DNA of 64,000 bases, from the NCBI RefSeq assembly GCF_001499855.1, contig NZ_LQIK01000001.1, positions 434,001-498,000 of the forward strand, in the 5' to 3' direction. The notes beneath the pieces were generated by a model that was not told the origin of the DNA, did not search any database, and was given only the letters and a program-made list of their open reading frames with translations. How positions within the stretch are numbered: position 1 is the first letter of the stretch; every line of letters begins with the position of its first letter. Positions 16,249 to 27,953 of this stretch are shown here, one piece after another. The stretch comes from Mycobacterium sp. GA-0227b (GTDB lineage: Bacteria > Actinomycetota > Actinomycetes > Mycobacteriales > Mycobacteriaceae). A program made the translations under genes and the position numbers.

Positions 16249-17029
16249 CCGGCGAATCCCCGAGGGCATCCCCGAGGGCATCGTCTCGCACCGGCCGGTC
16301 GGCCAGCTCCTCTCTACGGCCGAACAGGTACGGGTAGGCGACGCCCGCGAGTGCTGCGCCGACCAACGGTGCGAGCCAGAACGCCCACAACTGCGCGGGT
16401 GCGCCGTCGCCGTTGAAGAACGCGACCCCGGTCGAGCGTGCCGGGTTGACCGACGTGTTGGAGATCGGGATCGAGATGAGGTGGATCAGCGTCAGGGTCA
16501 ACCCGATCGACAAGCCGGCGAAGCCCTTCGGCGCGCGGTCGTCGGTCGAGCCGAGGATCACCAACATGAACAGACCGGTCAGCACCACCTCGGTGATCAG
16601 CACCGCCCACAGCGAATAACCGCCGGGCGAGTGGGCGCCGTAGCCGTTGGCCGCCATGTTTCCCGTTGCGGTCCAACCTGGCTGGCCCTTGGCGATGACA
16701 TAGATGATCAAGCCCGCAGCGACCCCGCCGATCACCTGGGTGATCCAGTAGGGCGCCAGCGCTTTCCACTCGACCCGCCGGGCCAGTGCCGCGCCGAGGG
16801 TGACGGCGGGATTGAAGTGGCCGCCGGAGATGGTGCCGAACGCGTACACGCCGGTGAGCACCGTGAGGCCGAATGCCAATGCGACACCGAGGAATCCGAT
16901 GCCCAGCGAGGTTCCATCAGCGTCGACGAACTTCGCGGCGAACACCGCACTGCCGCAACCGCCGAGGACCAACCAGAACGTTCCGATGAATTCCGCTGCC
17001 AATCGGTGCAGCATCGTGGGGGCGTCCAT
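16241..17029 (-). CDS. aqpZ: Aquaporin Z (MIP family water channel)
   Basis: A 262-residue major-intrinsic-protein channel with six membrane helices and both NPA boxes: HFNPAVT (loop B) and SVNPARST (loop E). The Arg after the second NPA is part of the selectivity filter, and the compact size favours a water-selective rather than glycerol channel. The polar C-terminus contains a DALGDALGD repeat. It is convergent with dps. M. tuberculosis has no clear aquaporin at this place, so it is probably an environmental-species trait. Confidence 0.93.
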   Translation of the reverse strand: MDAPTMLHRLAAEFIGTFWLVLGGCGSAVFAAKFVDADGTSLGIGFLGVALAFGLTVLTGVYAFGTISGGHFNPAVTLGAALARRVEWKALAPYWITQVIGGVAAGLIIYVIAKGQPGWTATGNMAANGYGAHSPGGYSLWAVLITEVVLTGLFMLVILGSTDDRAPKGFAGLSIGLTLTLIHLISIPISNTSVNPARSTGVAFFNGDGAPAQLWAFWLAPLVGAALAGVAYPYLFGRREELADRPVRDDALGDALGDSPAT

Positions 17030-17132
17030 ACGGTGAGGGTCACATGTGTGGCAACCGTTGCGAACGTTCGTGGCCGAATCGTGGCGCGACAGAGACGGTC
17101 ACCATCCGATCGCGACCCTGCCGTGACCGGTG

Positions 17133-18524
17133 TCAGTCGGCGCGTTGCTGCGCCTGCTCGGTTTCGCGGTCGAGGCGCTGCGCCTGGTAGATCGACACGT
17201 CGGTGCGCGATATCAGCAGATAGGCGATTCCGACCGCCGCCATCGCGCACGGGATCACCGAGAAGGACCCGGTCATCTCCGCCACCATGATCATCACGGC
17301 CAGGGGCGCATGGGCGACGCTGCCGAAGCAGGCCATCATGCCGACGACGACGAAGACGGCTGGAGTGTCGGGAATGCCTGGTGCCTGCACGAGGTCGCCG
17401 AGGCGCCACACCGCAGCACCGACGAACGCGCCGATCACGACACCCGGTCCGAAGATGCCGCCGGACCCGCCCGTGCCGATCGACAGCGATGTCGCGACGA
17501 TCTTCGCCAGCGGCAGAACCAGAACGATCCACAGCGGGATGGCCATCAAAGTATCAGTGGCGGTGGCCTTTTGCGCCCAGCCGTAGCCGCTGGCCAGGAT
17601 CTGCGGGATGACGAGCGCCAGCAGTCCGACGGCCAGCCCGCCCAGCGCGGGTTTGAGCACCGTGTGGCCGGGCAGGCGCTTCGTCAGCGCGACCGTGCCG
17701 TAAAAGATGCGGGCGTAGAGGTATCCGACGCCGGCGGCGACGATGCCGAGCACGACGAACCAGCTCAGGTCCAGCGGGTGGTCGAACCTGTAGTCGGCGG
17801 CGACGAACCCGAACAGCGGGTCGAACCCCAGGATCGATCCGAGCACGGCGTAGGCGGTGGCCGAGGTGATGAAGCCGGGGATGAGCGCCTTGTAGTCGAA
17901 GTCCCGCCGGTACACGATCGAGGCGGCCAGGACTGCGCCGCCCAGCGGCGCCCCGAAAATGGCCCCGATACCCGAGCCGATGCCGAGCGACACCGCGATG
18001 CGCCCGTCCTCGTCGGAGAGGTCCAGCGAGCGCGTGAGCATGGACCCGAAGCCCGCCGAGATCTGCGCCGCGGGACCCTCGCGACCGCCCGAGCCGCCCG
18101 AACCGATGGTCAACGCGCTGGCGATGGTCTTGACCACGATGGCCCGACCGCGGATGGCGCGGGGATCGGTGTGCACCGCCTCGATCGCGCTGTCGGTGCC
18201 GTGCCCCTCGGCCTCCGGGGCGAATTTCGATACCAGCCACGCCGATACGAGCGCGCCGCCGCACGCCACCAGCGGGATCGCCCACGGTCGGTCGAAGTCG
18301 GCCGAGCCCGGATCGCCGCCGTCGCCGACTGGTTCGGGAATGCGATAGCCGGCGAGTTCACCGAGCAGCAAGCGGCCCGCATAGTCCAGCGCCAGATAGA
18401 ACACCACCGCGCCGAGCCCGGCGATGACGCCGATCGCGATCCCGAGGATCACCCACTTCCGGATGTACCCGGAGCGACGAATGAATCCGCCCAGACCGCC
18501 GCCGGATTCGCGGGTCTCGGGCAT
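17133..18524 (-). CDS. ClC-family chloride channel/transporter (Rv0143c-like)
   Basis: A 463-residue ClC protein with about ten hydrophobic helices. The anion-pathway motifs are GSGGSGGREGPAAQ (with the gating Glu in GREGP) and GTGGSGGIFGPG. Retention of the gating Glu is compatible with a Cl-/H+ exchanger. It has no CBS domains. It occupies the position of Rv0143c next to the DNA glycosylase block. The cytoplasmic C-terminus is short and Gln-rich (ETEQAQQRAD). Confidence 0.92.
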   Translation of the reverse strand: MPETRESGGGLGGFIRRSGYIRKWVILGIAIGVIAGLGAVVFYLALDYAGRLLLGELAGYRIPEPVGDGGDPGSADFDRPWAIPLVACGGALVSAWLVSKFAPEAEGHGTDSAIEAVHTDPRAIRGRAIVVKTIASALTIGSGGSGGREGPAAQISAGFGSMLTRSLDLSDEDGRIAVSLGIGSGIGAIFGAPLGGAVLAASIVYRRDFDYKALIPGFITSATAYAVLGSILGFDPLFGFVAADYRFDHPLDLSWFVVLGIVAAGVGYLYARIFYGTVALTKRLPGHTVLKPALGGLAVGLLALVIPQILASGYGWAQKATATDTLMAIPLWIVLVLPLAKIVATSLSIGTGGSGGIFGPGVVIGAFVGAAVWRLGDLVQAPGIPDTPAVFVVVGMMACFGSVAHAPLAVMIMVAEMTGSFSVIPCAMAAVGIAYLLISRTDVSIYQAQRLDRETEQAQQRAD

Positions 18525-18536
18525 GGTCTCCAGATG

Positions 18537-19352
18537 CTAGTGCGATCCTGCGCGGTACGCGGTCAGTCTCGCGATGATCGCCGCTTCGCCACCCGGCTCG
18601 ACGGCTTTCGCCTCGCTCACGCCCATACTGCGTCCGATACGCAAAGCCGTTCCGACATAACGGGATTCGGTACCACTATGGAACGGCCGCAAAAAATTGA
18701 CGTGCAGCGACGACGTCCGTAGCGGCCGGTCGAGGCGGTCGGTGTTGAGTGCCGCCGATGCCACCAGTTCCAGCGCCATGGCCGACACGCCGCCGTGCAC
18801 GACGCCGATCGAGTTGTTCAGCACGGGGTCTTCGTCCTGCAGCAGAACCGGACCCGCCCCGCCGCTCTCGGCGACCCGCACCGCCATCCGGTCGGCCAGC
18901 GTGCCCGCCGGCAGTGGTCCGGTCGGCCCGTCGGGAAACGGTGCGAGGTTGTCGGGCGAGCGGATGTAGAACGAACGAACCGTGGCGGTGGCCAGCACGG
19001 TGTCGCGGTGCGCGAGCGCGCATGTCGCCAACACCACGTTGCTCTTCCTGCCGAACGGCTGCGCCGTCGCCATCACCGGAATTTCCGGTGCGGTCGCGAC
19101 GATGTCAGCGGCGTCGGGGTCGGCCTCCAGCGAGAGCTCGCTGGATACCGTCCACTCGTCGGCGGCGCGTCGCCGGTGGTTGACGAGGCCGCAGGCGTGA
19201 TCGACCAGCATCGCCAGCGGTGCGATGGTCGGGGCGCCGTTCAGTGGGTTCACCATCGCGCCGACCGGAATCGAGGCCACACACTCGTGGGCCGCGTCGC
19301 GCGACGTCACGATGCCGAACCGGCCCAGGGGAGTGTTCAGAGGGTGTGACAT
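18537..19352 (-). CDS. Thioesterase-like double hot-dog protein
   Basis: A 271-residue protein with two hot-dog halves: an N-terminal domain to about residue 130, and a C-terminal PaaI-like domain whose NNSIGVVHGGVSAMALE carries the HGG signature. Such proteins hydrolyse acyl-CoA or act as acyl-CoA binding dehydratases. It starts at an ATG near the divergent copper ATPase gene (about 60 bp between starts). It is 12 bp upstream of the ClC gene on the same strand, so they may be co-transcribed. The substrate is unknown. Confidence 0.75.
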   Translation of the reverse strand: MSHPLNTPLGRFGIVTSRDAAHECVASIPVGAMVNPLNGAPTIAPLAMLVDHACGLVNHRRRAADEWTVSSELSLEADPDAADIVATAPEIPVMATAQPFGRKSNVVLATCALAHRDTVLATATVRSFYIRSPDNLAPFPDGPTGPLPAGTLADRMAVRVAESGGAGPVLLQDEDPVLNNSIGVVHGGVSAMALELVASAALNTDRLDRPLRTSSLHVNFLRPFHSGTESRYVGTALRIGRSMGVSEAKAVEPGGEAAIIARLTAYRAGSH

Positions 19353-19384
19353 CGGGATCCAGCGTCGCCGATCGGCGGTGGCTT

Positions 19385-19403
19385 TATACCCCTAGGGGGT
19401 ATA
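19385..19403. promoter_or_regulatory. CsoR-type copper operator
   Basis: TATACCCC-TAG-GGGGTATA has perfect 8-bp arms and matches the CsoR/RicR-type copper operator (TACCC...GGGTA). It ends 10 bp before the start of the copper ATPase gene, so copper-responsive derepression is expected. No csoR or ricR gene was found in the window. Confidence 0.75.
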
Positions 19404-19413
19404 CGATGGCGGC

Positions 19414-21492
19414 ATGACGCACGTCGATCACGGCCAACACCAGCCAGATACTGCGACGGCCGGGCACACCGAACACGGCCACGGCCACCACGCCGGTCAC
19501 GGCGACCACGCCGGGCACGCTGGGCACGTCGCAGTGTTCCGGCGATTGTTCTGGAGCATGCTGGTGCTCGCGGTTCCGACCGTCGCGCTGTCCGGCATGT
19601 TCGCGATGATCGTCGGCTACTCCATCCCCGACATTCCCGGAATCACGTGGGTGTCGCCGGTGCTGGGCACCGTGATGTACGTCTGGGGAGGACGCCCCTT
19701 CCTGTCCGGTGCGATCAGTGAGATCCGTTCCCGCGCACCGGGGATGATGCTGCTGATCGGTTTGGCGATCACCGTGGCGTTCCTGTCGTCGTGGGGTGCG
19801 AGCCTCGGCGTGCTGCACCACCAGCTCGATTTCTGGTGGGAGCTGGCCCTGCTGATCGTGATCATGTTGCTCGGTCACTGGATCGAGATGCGCTCGCTCG
19901 CGCAGACCACCTCCGCGCTGGATTCCCTGGCCGCGCTGCTGCCCGACGAGGCCGAACGGATCGTCGACGGCGGCACGGAGACGGTCACGCCGGCCGAGCT
20001 GAAACTCGGCGACGTCGTGCTGGTCCGGCCGGGCGGCAACGTGCCGGCCGACGGCGACATCGTCGACGGTGCCGCGGACGTCGACGAGTCGATGGTCACC
20101 GGCGAATCGCGCCCGGTCCGGCGGGCCGTGGGCGACCACGTCGTCGCCGGCACCGTCGCCACCGATTCGGCGTTGCGGGTGAAGGTCAGCGCGGTCGGCG
20201 ACGACACCACGCTCGCCGGTATCCAGCGGTTGGTCGCCGAGGCGCAGAACTCGTCGTCCCGGGCGCAGCGGCTGGCGGACAAGGCGGCCGGCTGGCTGTT
20301 CTGGTTCGCGCTGTCCGCGGCGGTCGTCACCGCGGTGGTGTGGTCGTTCCTCGGAATGCCCGACGAAGCGGTCGTGCGGACCATCACCGTGCTCGTGATC
20401 GCCTGCCCGCACGCGCTTGGCCTGGCGATCCCGCTGGTGGTGTCCATCGCCACCGAACGCGCCGCGCGTGGGGGCGTGCTGGTCAAGGACCGGCTCGCGC
20501 TGGAGAGCATGCGGACCGTCGACGCCGTACTCTTCGACAAGACCGGCACGCTGACCAGGGGAGAACCGACGGTCACCGCGGTCGCAACGGTGCATGCCGA
20601 TGCCGCCGACGATGTGCTGGGGCTGGCCGCGGCCGCCGAAGCGGACTCCGAGCATCCGCTGGCGCGCGCGATCGTCGCGGCCGCGCGTCACCGCAATCTC
20701 ACGCTGGCGTCGGCGACAGAGTTCAGCTCCTCACCCGCGGTCGGCGTCACGGCCACGGTCGACGGGCGAACCGTGCAGGTCGGTGGACCGCGAATGCTGG
20801 CGGAGGCGGGTCTGGCCGAGCTGCCCGAAACATCGCAGTGGCGCGACGAGGGCGCGATCGTCCTGCATGTCGTGGCCGACGGCGAGGTCGTCGGCGCGGT
20901 GAAGCTCGCCGACGAGGTGCGGCCGGAGTCCCGGCAGACGGTCACGGCGCTGCGCAAACTGGGTGTCGAAGTGGTGATGATCACCGGCGACGCGGAGCCG
21001 GTCGCGCGAGCGGTAGCCGCTGAACTGGGCATCGAGCGGGTGTTTGCCGGTGTCCGCCCCGAGGACAAGGCGGCGAAGGTCGCCGAACTGCAGGACGAAG
21101 GCCGAAAGGTGGCGATGGTTGGAGACGGCGTCAACGACGCCCCCGCCCTCGCGCAGGCCGACGTCGGCATTGCGATCGGTGCGGGTACCGACGTGGCGAT
21201 CGCCTCGGCCGGCGTGATCCTGGCCGGCTCGGATCCGCGCTCGGTGTTGTCGGTCATCCTGTTGTCGCGGGCGTCGTATCGAAAGATGAAGCAAAACCTT
21301 TGGTGGGCAGCGGGTTACAACATTGTGTCGGTGCCGCTTGCCGCGGGCGTGCTGGCGCCGGTCGGCTTCGTGCTGCCGATGTCGGTCGGTGCGATCTTGA
21401 TGTCGGCTTCGACCGTGGTGGTGGCGCTGAACGCGCAATTGCTACGTCGGCTCGACCTCGACCCCGAAGCCAGCCTGAAAGCGGTTTCTTAA
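19414..21492 (+). CDS. Copper-exporting P1B-type ATPase, CPH (CopB-like) subtype
   Basis: A 692-residue P-type ATPase. A His-rich N-terminus (about residues 1-38, many HxH and GH pairs) replaces the usual CxxC metal-binding domains. The membrane metal site is CPH (C331-P332-H333), the P1B-3/CopB signature, rather than CPC. DKTGT begins at D375 (phosphorylation), with TGES, GDGVNDAP and an HP motif (SEHPLARA). CopB-type pumps export copper, possibly Cu(II) or silver. The start ATG is right after a CsoR-like operator, in keeping with copper induction. It is divergent from the thioesterase-like gene. Confidence 0.92.
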   Translation: MTHVDHGQHQPDTATAGHTEHGHGHHAGHGDHAGHAGHVAVFRRLFWSMLVLAVPTVALSGMFAMIVGYSIPDIPGITWVSPVLGTVMYVWGGRPFLSGAISEIRSRAPGMMLLIGLAITVAFLSSWGASLGVLHHQLDFWWELALLIVIMLLGHWIEMRSLAQTTSALDSLAALLPDEAERIVDGGTETVTPAELKLGDVVLVRPGGNVPADGDIVDGAADVDESMVTGESRPVRRAVGDHVVAGTVATDSALRVKVSAVGDDTTLAGIQRLVAEAQNSSSRAQRLADKAAGWLFWFALSAAVVTAVVWSFLGMPDEAVVRTITVLVIACPHALGLAIPLVVSIATERAARGGVLVKDRLALESMRTVDAVLFDKTGTLTRGEPTVTAVATVHADAADDVLGLAAAAEADSEHPLARAIVAAARHRNLTLASATEFSSSPAVGVTATVDGRTVQVGGPRMLAEAGLAELPETSQWRDEGAIVLHVVADGEVVGAVKLADEVRPESRQTVTALRKLGVEVVMITGDAEPVARAVAAELGIERVFAGVRPEDKAAKVAELQDEGRKVAMVGDGVNDAPALAQADVGIAIGAGTDVAIASAGVILAGSDPRSVLSVILLSRASYRKMKQNLWWAAGYNIVSVPLAAGVLAPVGFVLPMSVGAILMSASTVVVALNAQLLRRLDLDPEASLKAVS

Positions 21493-21904
21493 GAATCTGA
21501 CTAGGCTTTCAGCAAATACCAATGAGGTCATCACACCAGGCCAACCGCCCGTTACTCGCAGCACAGCAAATCGTGTGCGGCGGCGGAAGCCTGATGTGAT
21601 GTATACCGCACCTGGCTGGTGCTCGCCGGTAACCCACGAAAACACCATCGGGACACGGGATTTCGCTGGTCGGCGGGCTGGGCACCGAACGTCGCCTGCA
21701 CCGTCGGCCAGCCATGGTTAGGGGCCGCTAAGTTGGCATGTCACCCGGTGTTTGTCATATCGTTTTCTTCACTTGAGGCAAGTGGGAAAAGGCCGGCGTT
21801 CGATGCTGCACGAAGGCACTCCATAGCCGGGGCCGGCGAAACGCCATGGTCTACGGCTGCCAGGCAGAAGCTTCGTGAGACGTGCGGAAAAAGGGTAGGT
21901 GGGA
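21493..21904. other. 412-bp gap upstream of gltB
   Basis: No credible gene is seen. It is less GC-rich than its surroundings in places (for example around 21750-21790) and must hold the gltBD promoter and leader. A near-match to a GlnR half-site pair (GTAAC...GAAAAC near 21630) does not have the right spacing. Confidence 0.4.
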
Positions 21905-24900
21905 ATGGCGCCCAACAGCCAGGGGCTCTACGACCCCGCGTTCGAGCATGACGCATGCGGCGTGGCCATGGTCGCCGACATGCACGGGCGCCGCAGCCGC
22001 GACATCGTCGACAAGGCCATCACCGCCCTGGTGAACCTGGAGCACCGTGGTGCCCAGGGTGCCGAACCGAACACCGGCGACGGCGCGGGCATCATGCTGC
22101 AGGTCCCGGACGACTTCCTGCGCGCGGTGGTCGACTTCGACCTGCCCGAACCGGGCAGCTACGCCACCGGTATCGCGTTCCTCCCGCAGTCGTCGAAGGA
22201 TGCGTCGACCGCCTGCGAGGCCGTCGAGAAGATCGCCGAGGCCGAGGGGCTCGAGGTGCTCGGCTGGCGCGAGGTGCCCATCGACGATTCACCGCTGGGC
22301 GCGTTGGCCCGCGACGCGATGCCGACGTTCCGGCAGCTGTTCCTGGCGGGCGCCTCGGGCATGGAACTGGAACGCCGCGCCTACGTGGTGCGCAAGCGGG
22401 CCGAACACGAGCTCGGCACCAAGGGGCCGGGACAGGACGGCCCGGGACGCGAAACCGTCTACTTCCCAAGCCTTTCCGGCCAGACGTTCGTCTACAAGGG
22501 CATGCTGACCACCCCGCAGCTCAAGGCGTTCTACCTCGACCTGCAGGACGATCGGCTCACCAGCGCGCTGGGCATCGTGCACTCGCGCTTCTCGACCAAC
22601 ACGTTCCCGTCGTGGCCGCTGGCCCATCCGTTCCGGCGCATCGCCCACAACGGCGAGATCAACACCGTCACCGGCAACGAGAACTGGATGCGCGCGCGCG
22701 AGGCGCTGATCAAGACGGACGTGTTCGGCCCGAATCAGGATCTCGACAAGATCACCCCGGTGTGTACCCCCGGAGCGTCGGACACCGCGCGGTTCGACGA
22801 GGTGCTGGAGCTGCTGCATCTCGGTGGCCGCAGCCTTCCGCACGCCGTGCTGATGATGATCCCGGAGGCCTGGGAGCGGCACGAGACGATGGATCCCGCC
22901 CGGCGGGCCTTCTACCGGTACCACGCGTCGTTGATGGAGCCCTGGGACGGCCCGGCGTCGATGACGTTCACCGACGGCACGGTGATCGGCGCCGTCCTGG
23001 ACCGTAACGGCCTTCGGCCGTCGCGCATCTGGGTCACCAGGGACGGCCTGGTCGTGATGGCGTCCGAGGCCGGAGTGCTCGACCTCGACCCGTCGACCGT
23101 CGTGAAGAAGATGCGCCTGCAGCCCGGCCGCATGTTCCTGGTCGACACCTCCAAGGGCCGCATCGTCGACGACGAGGAGATCAAGGCCGAACTGGCCGCC
23201 GAGCAGCCGTACGGGGAGTGGCTCGACGCCGGTCTGTTCCACCTCGACGAGCTGCCGCCCGGCGACTACGTGCGGATGCCGCATCACCGAGTGGTGTTGC
23301 GCCAGCAGATCTTCGGCTACACCTACGAGGAGCTCAACCTGTTGGTGGCGCCGATGGCGCGCACCGGCGCCGAGCCGATCGGTTCGATGGGCACCGACAC
23401 CCCGATCGCGGTGCTCTCGACGCGGCCGCGGATGCTCTACGACTACTTCCAGCAGCTGTTCGCTCAGGTGACCAACCCGCCGCTGGACGCCATCCGCGAA
23501 GAGGTGGTGACCAGCCTGCAAGGCACGCTCGGTCCCGAGGGCGATCTGCTCAACCCGAACGCCGAGTCGTGCCGCCAGATCGTGCTGCCGCAGCCGATCC
23601 TGCGCAACGCCGAACTGTCGAAGCTGATCTGCGTCGACCCCGACCACGAGATCCGCGGCCACAAGCACGGTATGCGCGCGGCGGTGATTCGATGTCTGTA
23701 TCCGGTCAACCGCGGCGGGCAGGGCCTCAAGGAGGCGCTGGACAACGTGCGGGCCAAGGTGTCGACCGCGATCCGCGAGGGTGCCCGCATCATCGTGCTC
23801 TCCGACCGCGAATCCAACGAGCAGATGGCGCCGATTCCGTCGCTGTTGTCGGTCTCGGCCGTCCATCACCACCTGGTGCGGGAACGCACCCGCACGAAGG
23901 TGGGCCTGGTCGTCGAGGCCGGCGATGCCCGCGAGGTGCACCACATGGCCTGCCTCGTCGGTTTCGGCGCGGCGGCGATCAACCCCTACATGGCGTTCGA
24001 GTCGATCGAGGACATGGTCGACCGCGGCGTGATCACCGGAATCAGCAGCGATGCGGCCAAGTCCAACTACGTCAAGGCCGCCGGCAAGGGCGTGCTGAAG
24101 GTGATGTCGAAGATGGGCATCTCGACGCTGGCCTCCTACACCGGCGCACAGCTGTTCCAGGCCATCGGCATCAGCCAGCAGGTGCTCGCCGAGTACTTCA
24201 CGGGGCTGACGTGCCCGGTCGGCGGCATCGAGCTCGACGACATCGCCGACGACGTCGCGTCCCGGCACTCCCTGGCATATCTCGATCGCCCCGACGAGTG
24301 GGCGCACCGCGAACTCGAGGTCGGCGGCGAGTACCAGTGGCGCCGCGAGGGTGAATACCACCTGTTCAACCCGGACACGGTGTTCAAGCTGCAGCACTCC
24401 ACCCGGACCGGCCAGTACTCGATCTTCAAGGAGTACACCAAGCTTGTCGATGACCAGAGCGAGCGGATGGCCTCGCTGCGTGGGCTTCTCAAGTTCCGCG
24501 ACGGCGTCCGTTCGCCGGTTCCGCTCGACGAGGTGGAACCGGCCAGCGAGATCGTCAAGCGGTTCTCCACCGGGGCGATGAGCTACGGCTCGATCTCCGC
24601 CGAGGCCCACGAGACACTGGCCATCGCAATGAACCGCCTTGGCGGGCGGTCGAATTCGGGTGAGGGCGGCGAAGACGTCAAACGCTTCGACCGCGACGAG
24701 AACGGTGACTGGCGCCGCAGCGCCATCAAGCAGGTCGCGTCCGGCCGGTTCGGCGTGACGAGCCACTATCTGAGCAACTGCACCGACATCCAGATCAAGA
24801 TGGCCCAGGGCGCGAAACCCGGTGAGGGCGGCCAGCTTCCGGGCGCCAAGGTGTACCCGTGGGTGGCCGAGGTGCGGCACTCGACGCCCGGCGTCGGGCT

Positions 24901-26488
24901 GATCTCGCCCCCGCCGCACCACGACATCTACTCGATCGAGGACCTGGCGCAGCTGATCCACGACCTCAAGAACGCGAATCCGCAGGCGCGGGTACACGTC
25001 AAGCTGGTCTCCGAAAATGGAGTGGGAACCGTGGCCGCAGGCGTCTCGAAAGCACATGCGGATGTCGTGCTGATCTCCGGTCACGACGGCGGCACCGGCG
25101 CGACGCCGCTGACGTCGATGAAGCACGCCGGCGCGCCGTGGGAGCTCGGCTTGGCCGAGACCCAGCAGACGTTGCTGCTCAACGGTCTTCGGGACCGCAT
25201 CGTCGTGCAGGTCGACGGTCAGCTCAAGACCGGCCGCGACGTCGTGGTCGCCGCGCTGCTGGGTGCGGAGGAGTTCGGCTTCGCCACCGCACCGCTGGTG
25301 GTGTCGGGCTGCATCATGATGCGCGTCTGCCACCTCGACACCTGCCCCGTGGGGGTGGCGACCCAGAACCCGGTGCTGCGCGAGCGGTTCACCGGCAAGC
25401 CGGAGTTCGTCGAGAACTTCTTCATGTTCATCGCCGAAGAAGTGCGTGAGATGATGGCGCAGTTGGGCTTCCGCACGGTCAACGAGATGGTCGGCCAGGT
25501 CGGTGCGCTGGACACCACGAAGGCCGCCGAGCACTGGAAGGCCTACAAGCTCGACTTGGCGCCGGTGTTGCACGAGCCCGAGTCGGCGTTCATGAACCAG
25601 GATCTGTACTGCAGTTCGCGCCAGGACCATGGCCTCGACAAGGCGCTCGACCAGCAGCTGATCGTGATGTGCCGCGAAGCGCTGGATTCCGGTTCGCCGG
25701 TGCGATTCTCGACCACCATCGCCAACGTCAATCGCACGGTCGGCACCATGCTCGGTCACGAAGTGACGAAAGCTTATGGCGGGCAGGGGCTCCCGGACGG
25801 CACCATCGACATCACGTTCGACGGCTCGGCGGGTAACAGCTTCGGCGCCTTCGTGCCGAAGGGCATCACCCTGCGGGTGTACGGCGACGCCAACGACTAC
25901 GTCGGCAAGGGCCTGTCGGGCGGGCGGATCGTCGTGCGTCCGTCGGACAATGCGCCGGCCGACTACGTCGCCGAGGACAACATCATCGCCGGCAACGTGA
26001 TTCTGTTCGGCGCCACCAGCGGGCAGGCGTTCATCCGCGGCCAGGTCGGTGAGCGGTTCGCGGTGCGCAACTCCGGCGCGCACGCCGTTGTCGAAGGCGT
26101 GGGTGACCACGGTTGCGAGTACATGACCGGCGGCAAGATCGCGATCCTCGGACCGACGGGCCGCAACTTCGCCGCGGGCATGTCGGGTGGCGTGGCCTAC
26201 GTCTACGATCCCGACGGCACACTGCCGGGCAATCTCAACGCCGAGATGGTGGAACTCGAAGACCTCGACGAGGAGGATCTCGAGTGGTTGGGCACCATGA
26301 TCCAGGCCCACGTGGACGCCACCGATTCCGCTGTGGGAACACGCATTCTGAACGACTGGAACAACAACGTGAAGCACTTCACCAAGGTGATGCCCCGCGA
26401 CTTCAAGCGGGTGCTCGAGGCGATCGCCGAAGCCGAACAGCGCGGCGGCGACGTCGATGAGGCGATCATGGCGGCCGCCAGTGGCTGA
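21905..26488 (+). CDS. gltB: Glutamate synthase (NADPH) large subunit
   Basis: A 1527-residue GOGAT alpha subunit that makes two glutamates from glutamine and 2-oxoglutarate. The class II amidotransferase Cys18 (HDACGVAM) becomes N-terminal after a short propeptide is removed. The central domain, the FMN/2-oxoglutarate synthase domain ([30 protein letters not shown]) and the 3Fe-4S cysteines ([15 protein letters not shown]) follow, then the C-terminal GXGXG beta-helix ([21 protein letters not shown]). The ATG is used; a GTG two codons earlier is equally possible (AGGTGGG ribosome site). gltD starts inside its end. It corresponds to Rv3859c. Confidence 0.98.
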   Translation: MAPNSQGLYDPAFEHDACGVAMVADMHGRRSRDIVDKAITALVNLEHRGAQGAEPNTGDGAGIMLQVPDDFLRAVVDFDLPEPGSYATGIAFLPQSSKDASTACEAVEKIAEAEGLEVLGWREVPIDDSPLGALARDAMPTFRQLFLAGASGMELERRAYVVRKRAEHELGTKGPGQDGPGRETVYFPSLSGQTFVYKGMLTTPQLKAFYLDLQDDRLTSALGIVHSRFSTNTFPSWPLAHPFRRIAHNGEINTVTGNENWMRAREALIKTDVFGPNQDLDKITPVCTPGASDTARFDEVLELLHLGGRSLPHAVLMMIPEAWERHETMDPARRAFYRYHASLMEPWDGPASMTFTDGTVIGAVLDRNGLRPSRIWVTRDGLVVMASEAGVLDLDPSTVVKKMRLQPGRMFLVDTSKGRIVDDEEIKAELAAEQPYGEWLDAGLFHLDELPPGDYVRMPHHRVVLRQQIFGYTYEELNLLVAPMARTGAEPIGSMGTDTPIAVLSTRPRMLYDYFQQLFAQVTNPPLDAIREEVVTSLQGTLGPEGDLLNPNAESCRQIVLPQPILRNAELSKLICVDPDHEIRGHKHGMRAAVIRCLYPVNRGGQGLKEALDNVRAKVSTAIREGARIIVLSDRESNEQMAPIPSLLSVSAVHHHLVRERTRTKVGLVVEAGDAREVHHMACLVGFGAAAINPYMAFESIEDMVDRGVITGISSDAAKSNYVKAAGKGVLKVMSKMGISTLASYTGAQLFQAIGISQQVLAEYFTGLTCPVGGIELDDIADDVASRHSLAYLDRPDEWAHRELEVGGEYQWRREGEYHLFNPDTVFKLQHSTRTGQYSIFKEYTKLVDDQSERMASLRGLLKFRDGVRSPVPLDEVEPASEIVKRFSTGAMSYGSISAEAHETLAIAMNRLGGRSNSGEGGEDVKRFDRDENGDWRRSAIKQVASGRFGVTSHYLSNCTDIQIKMAQGAKPGEGGQLPGAKVYPWVAEVRHSTPGVGLISPPPHHDIYSIEDLAQLIHDLKNANPQARVHVKLVSENGVGTVAAGVSKAHADVVLISGHDGGTGATPLTSMKHAGAPWELGLAETQQTLLLNGLRDRIVVQVDGQLKTGRDVVVAALLGAEEFGFATAPLVVSGCIMMRVCHLDTCPVGVATQNPVLRERFTGKPEFVENFFMFIAEEVREMMAQLGFRTVNEMVGQVGALDTTKAAEHWKAYKLDLAPVLHEPESAFMNQDLYCSSRQDHGLDKALDQQLIVMCREALDSGSPVRFSTTIANVNRTVGTMLGHEVTKAYGGQGLPDGTIDITFDGSAGNSFGAFVPKGITLRVYGDANDYVGKGLSGGRIVVRPSDNAPADYVAEDNIIAGNVILFGATSGQAFIRGQVGERFAVRNSGAHAVVEGVGDHGCEYMTGGKIAILGPTGRNFAAGMSGGVAYVYDPDGTLPGNLNAEMVELEDLDEEDLEWLGTMIQAHVDATDSAVGTRILNDWNNNVKHFTKVMPRDFKRVLEAIAEAEQRGGDVDEAIMAAASG

Positions 26489-27947
26489 CCCGCGCGGTTT
26501 CCTCAAGTACACCCAGCGCGAGACGCCGCAGCGGCGGCCCGTGCCGATTCGCCTGCGCGACTGGAAAGAGGTCTACGAGGACTTCTCCCACGACACGCTG
26601 CGCGAACAGGCGACCCGCTGCATGGACTGCGGTATCCCGTTCTGCCACAACGGCTGTCCCCTCGGTAACCTGATCCCCGAGTGGAACGACCTGGTCCGCA
26701 ACGACCGCTGGCGCGACGCGATCGAGCGGCTGCACGCGACGAATAACTTCCCCGAGTTCACCGGCCGGCTCTGCCCCGCCCCGTGCGAGGGCTCGTGCGT
26801 GCTCGGCATCAACCAGGATCCGGTCACGATCAAGCAGATCGAGGTCGAGATCATCGACAAGGCGTTCGACGAGGGATGGGTGACACCTCGGCCGCCGGAG
26901 GTCAAGACGGGCAAGAAGGTCGCCGTCGTCGGCTCCGGCCCTGCGGGATTGGCTGCGGCCCAGCAGCTCACCCGCGCCGGGCACAGCGTGACGCTGTTCG
27001 AGCGCGACGACCGGATCGGCGGCCTGCTGCGCTACGGCATCCCCGAATTCAAGATGGAAAAGCGCCACATCGACCGTCGTCTGGAGCAGATGGCGGCCGA
27101 GGGCACCGAGTTTCGCACCGGCGTCAACGTCGGGGTCGACATCACCGCCCAGCAGCTGCGCAAGGACTTCGACGCGGTGGTGCTCGCCGGTGGCGCGACG
27201 GCGCGTCGCGACCTGCCGATTCCCGGCCGTGAACTGGACGGCATCCACCAGGCGATGGAGTACCTGCCGTGGGCCAACCGCGTGCAGTTCGGCGATCCGG
27301 TGACCGATGAGCACGGCCTGCCGCCCATCCACGCCAAGGGCAAGAAGGTCATCATCATCGGCGGTGGCGACACCGGCGCAGACTGCCTCGGCACCGCGCA
27401 CCGACAGGGCGCGGCCAGCGTGCATCAGTTCGAGATCATGCCGCGCCCGCCGGAGACGCGCGCCGACTCGACGCCGTGGCCCGTCTACCCGCTGATGTTC
27501 CGGGTGTCCTCCGCTCACGAGGAAGGTGGCGAGCGGGTCTACTCGGTCAACACCGAGGAGTTCGTGGGCAAGGACGGCCGGGTGACTGGCCTGCGCGGTC
27601 ACGAGGTCAAGATGAACGCCGGCAAGTTCGAGAAGGTCGACGGCACCGAATTCGAGATGGAAGTCGACCTCGTGCTGCTCGCGATGGGATTCACCGGACC
27701 CGAACGCGAAGGTCTGCTCACCGACCTGAATGTGGAGATCAACGAGCGCGGCAACGTCGCACGCGACGCCGACTTCTGCTCGTCGGTGCCCGGCGTCTTC
27801 GTGGCCGGCGACATTGGCCGGGGTCAGTCGCTGATCGTGTGGGCGATCGCCGAGGGCCGCGCCGCCGCTGCCGGTGCCGACCGCTACCTGATGGGGCACT
27901 CCGCTCTTCCTGCGCCGATCACGCCGACCGCCGTCCCGCAGCGTTAG
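26481..27947 (+). CDS. gltD: Glutamate synthase (NADPH) small subunit
   Basis: A 488-residue GOGAT beta subunit that transfers electrons from NADPH through FAD and 4Fe-4S clusters to GltB. The N-terminal cluster ligands are in [14 protein letters not shown] and [10 protein letters not shown]. The FAD site is [15 protein letters not shown] and the NADPH site is [11 protein letters not shown]; the C-terminal [13 protein letters not shown] binds the flavin. The GTG start overlaps the gltB stop by 8 bp (GTGGCTGA), so the subunits are translationally coupled. It corresponds to Rv3858c. Confidence 0.97.
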   Translation: MADPRGFLKYTQRETPQRRPVPIRLRDWKEVYEDFSHDTLREQATRCMDCGIPFCHNGCPLGNLIPEWNDLVRNDRWRDAIERLHATNNFPEFTGRLCPAPCEGSCVLGINQDPVTIKQIEVEIIDKAFDEGWVTPRPPEVKTGKKVAVVGSGPAGLAAAQQLTRAGHSVTLFERDDRIGGLLRYGIPEFKMEKRHIDRRLEQMAAEGTEFRTGVNVGVDITAQQLRKDFDAVVLAGGATARRDLPIPGRELDGIHQAMEYLPWANRVQFGDPVTDEHGLPPIHAKGKKVIIIGGGDTGADCLGTAHRQGAASVHQFEIMPRPPETRADSTPWPVYPLMFRVSSAHEEGGERVYSVNTEEFVGKDGRVTGLRGHEVKMNAGKFEKVDGTEFEMEVDLVLLAMGFTGPEREGLLTDLNVEINERGNVARDADFCSSVPGVFVAGDIGRGQSLIVWAIAEGRAAAAGADRYLMGHSALPAPITPTAVPQR

Positions 27948-27953
27948 CTCCTG

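Noticed and set aside
16481..18722. Long frames on the + strand over aqpZ and the ClC gene
   Set aside because: They are shadows of two clearly recognised membrane-protein genes and are composed of Arg/Asp/Gly/Ala-rich sequence without motifs.
21615..21645. GlnR-like half-site pair upstream of gltB
   Set aside because: GTAAC and GAAAAC are present, but the spacing between the AC pairs is not the 9 bp of the GlnR pattern.
22289..26512. A 1407-codon open frame antisense to gltB
   Set aside because: It shadows gltB, is His/Arg/Ala/Val-rich like random reading of high-GC DNA, and shows no domain.
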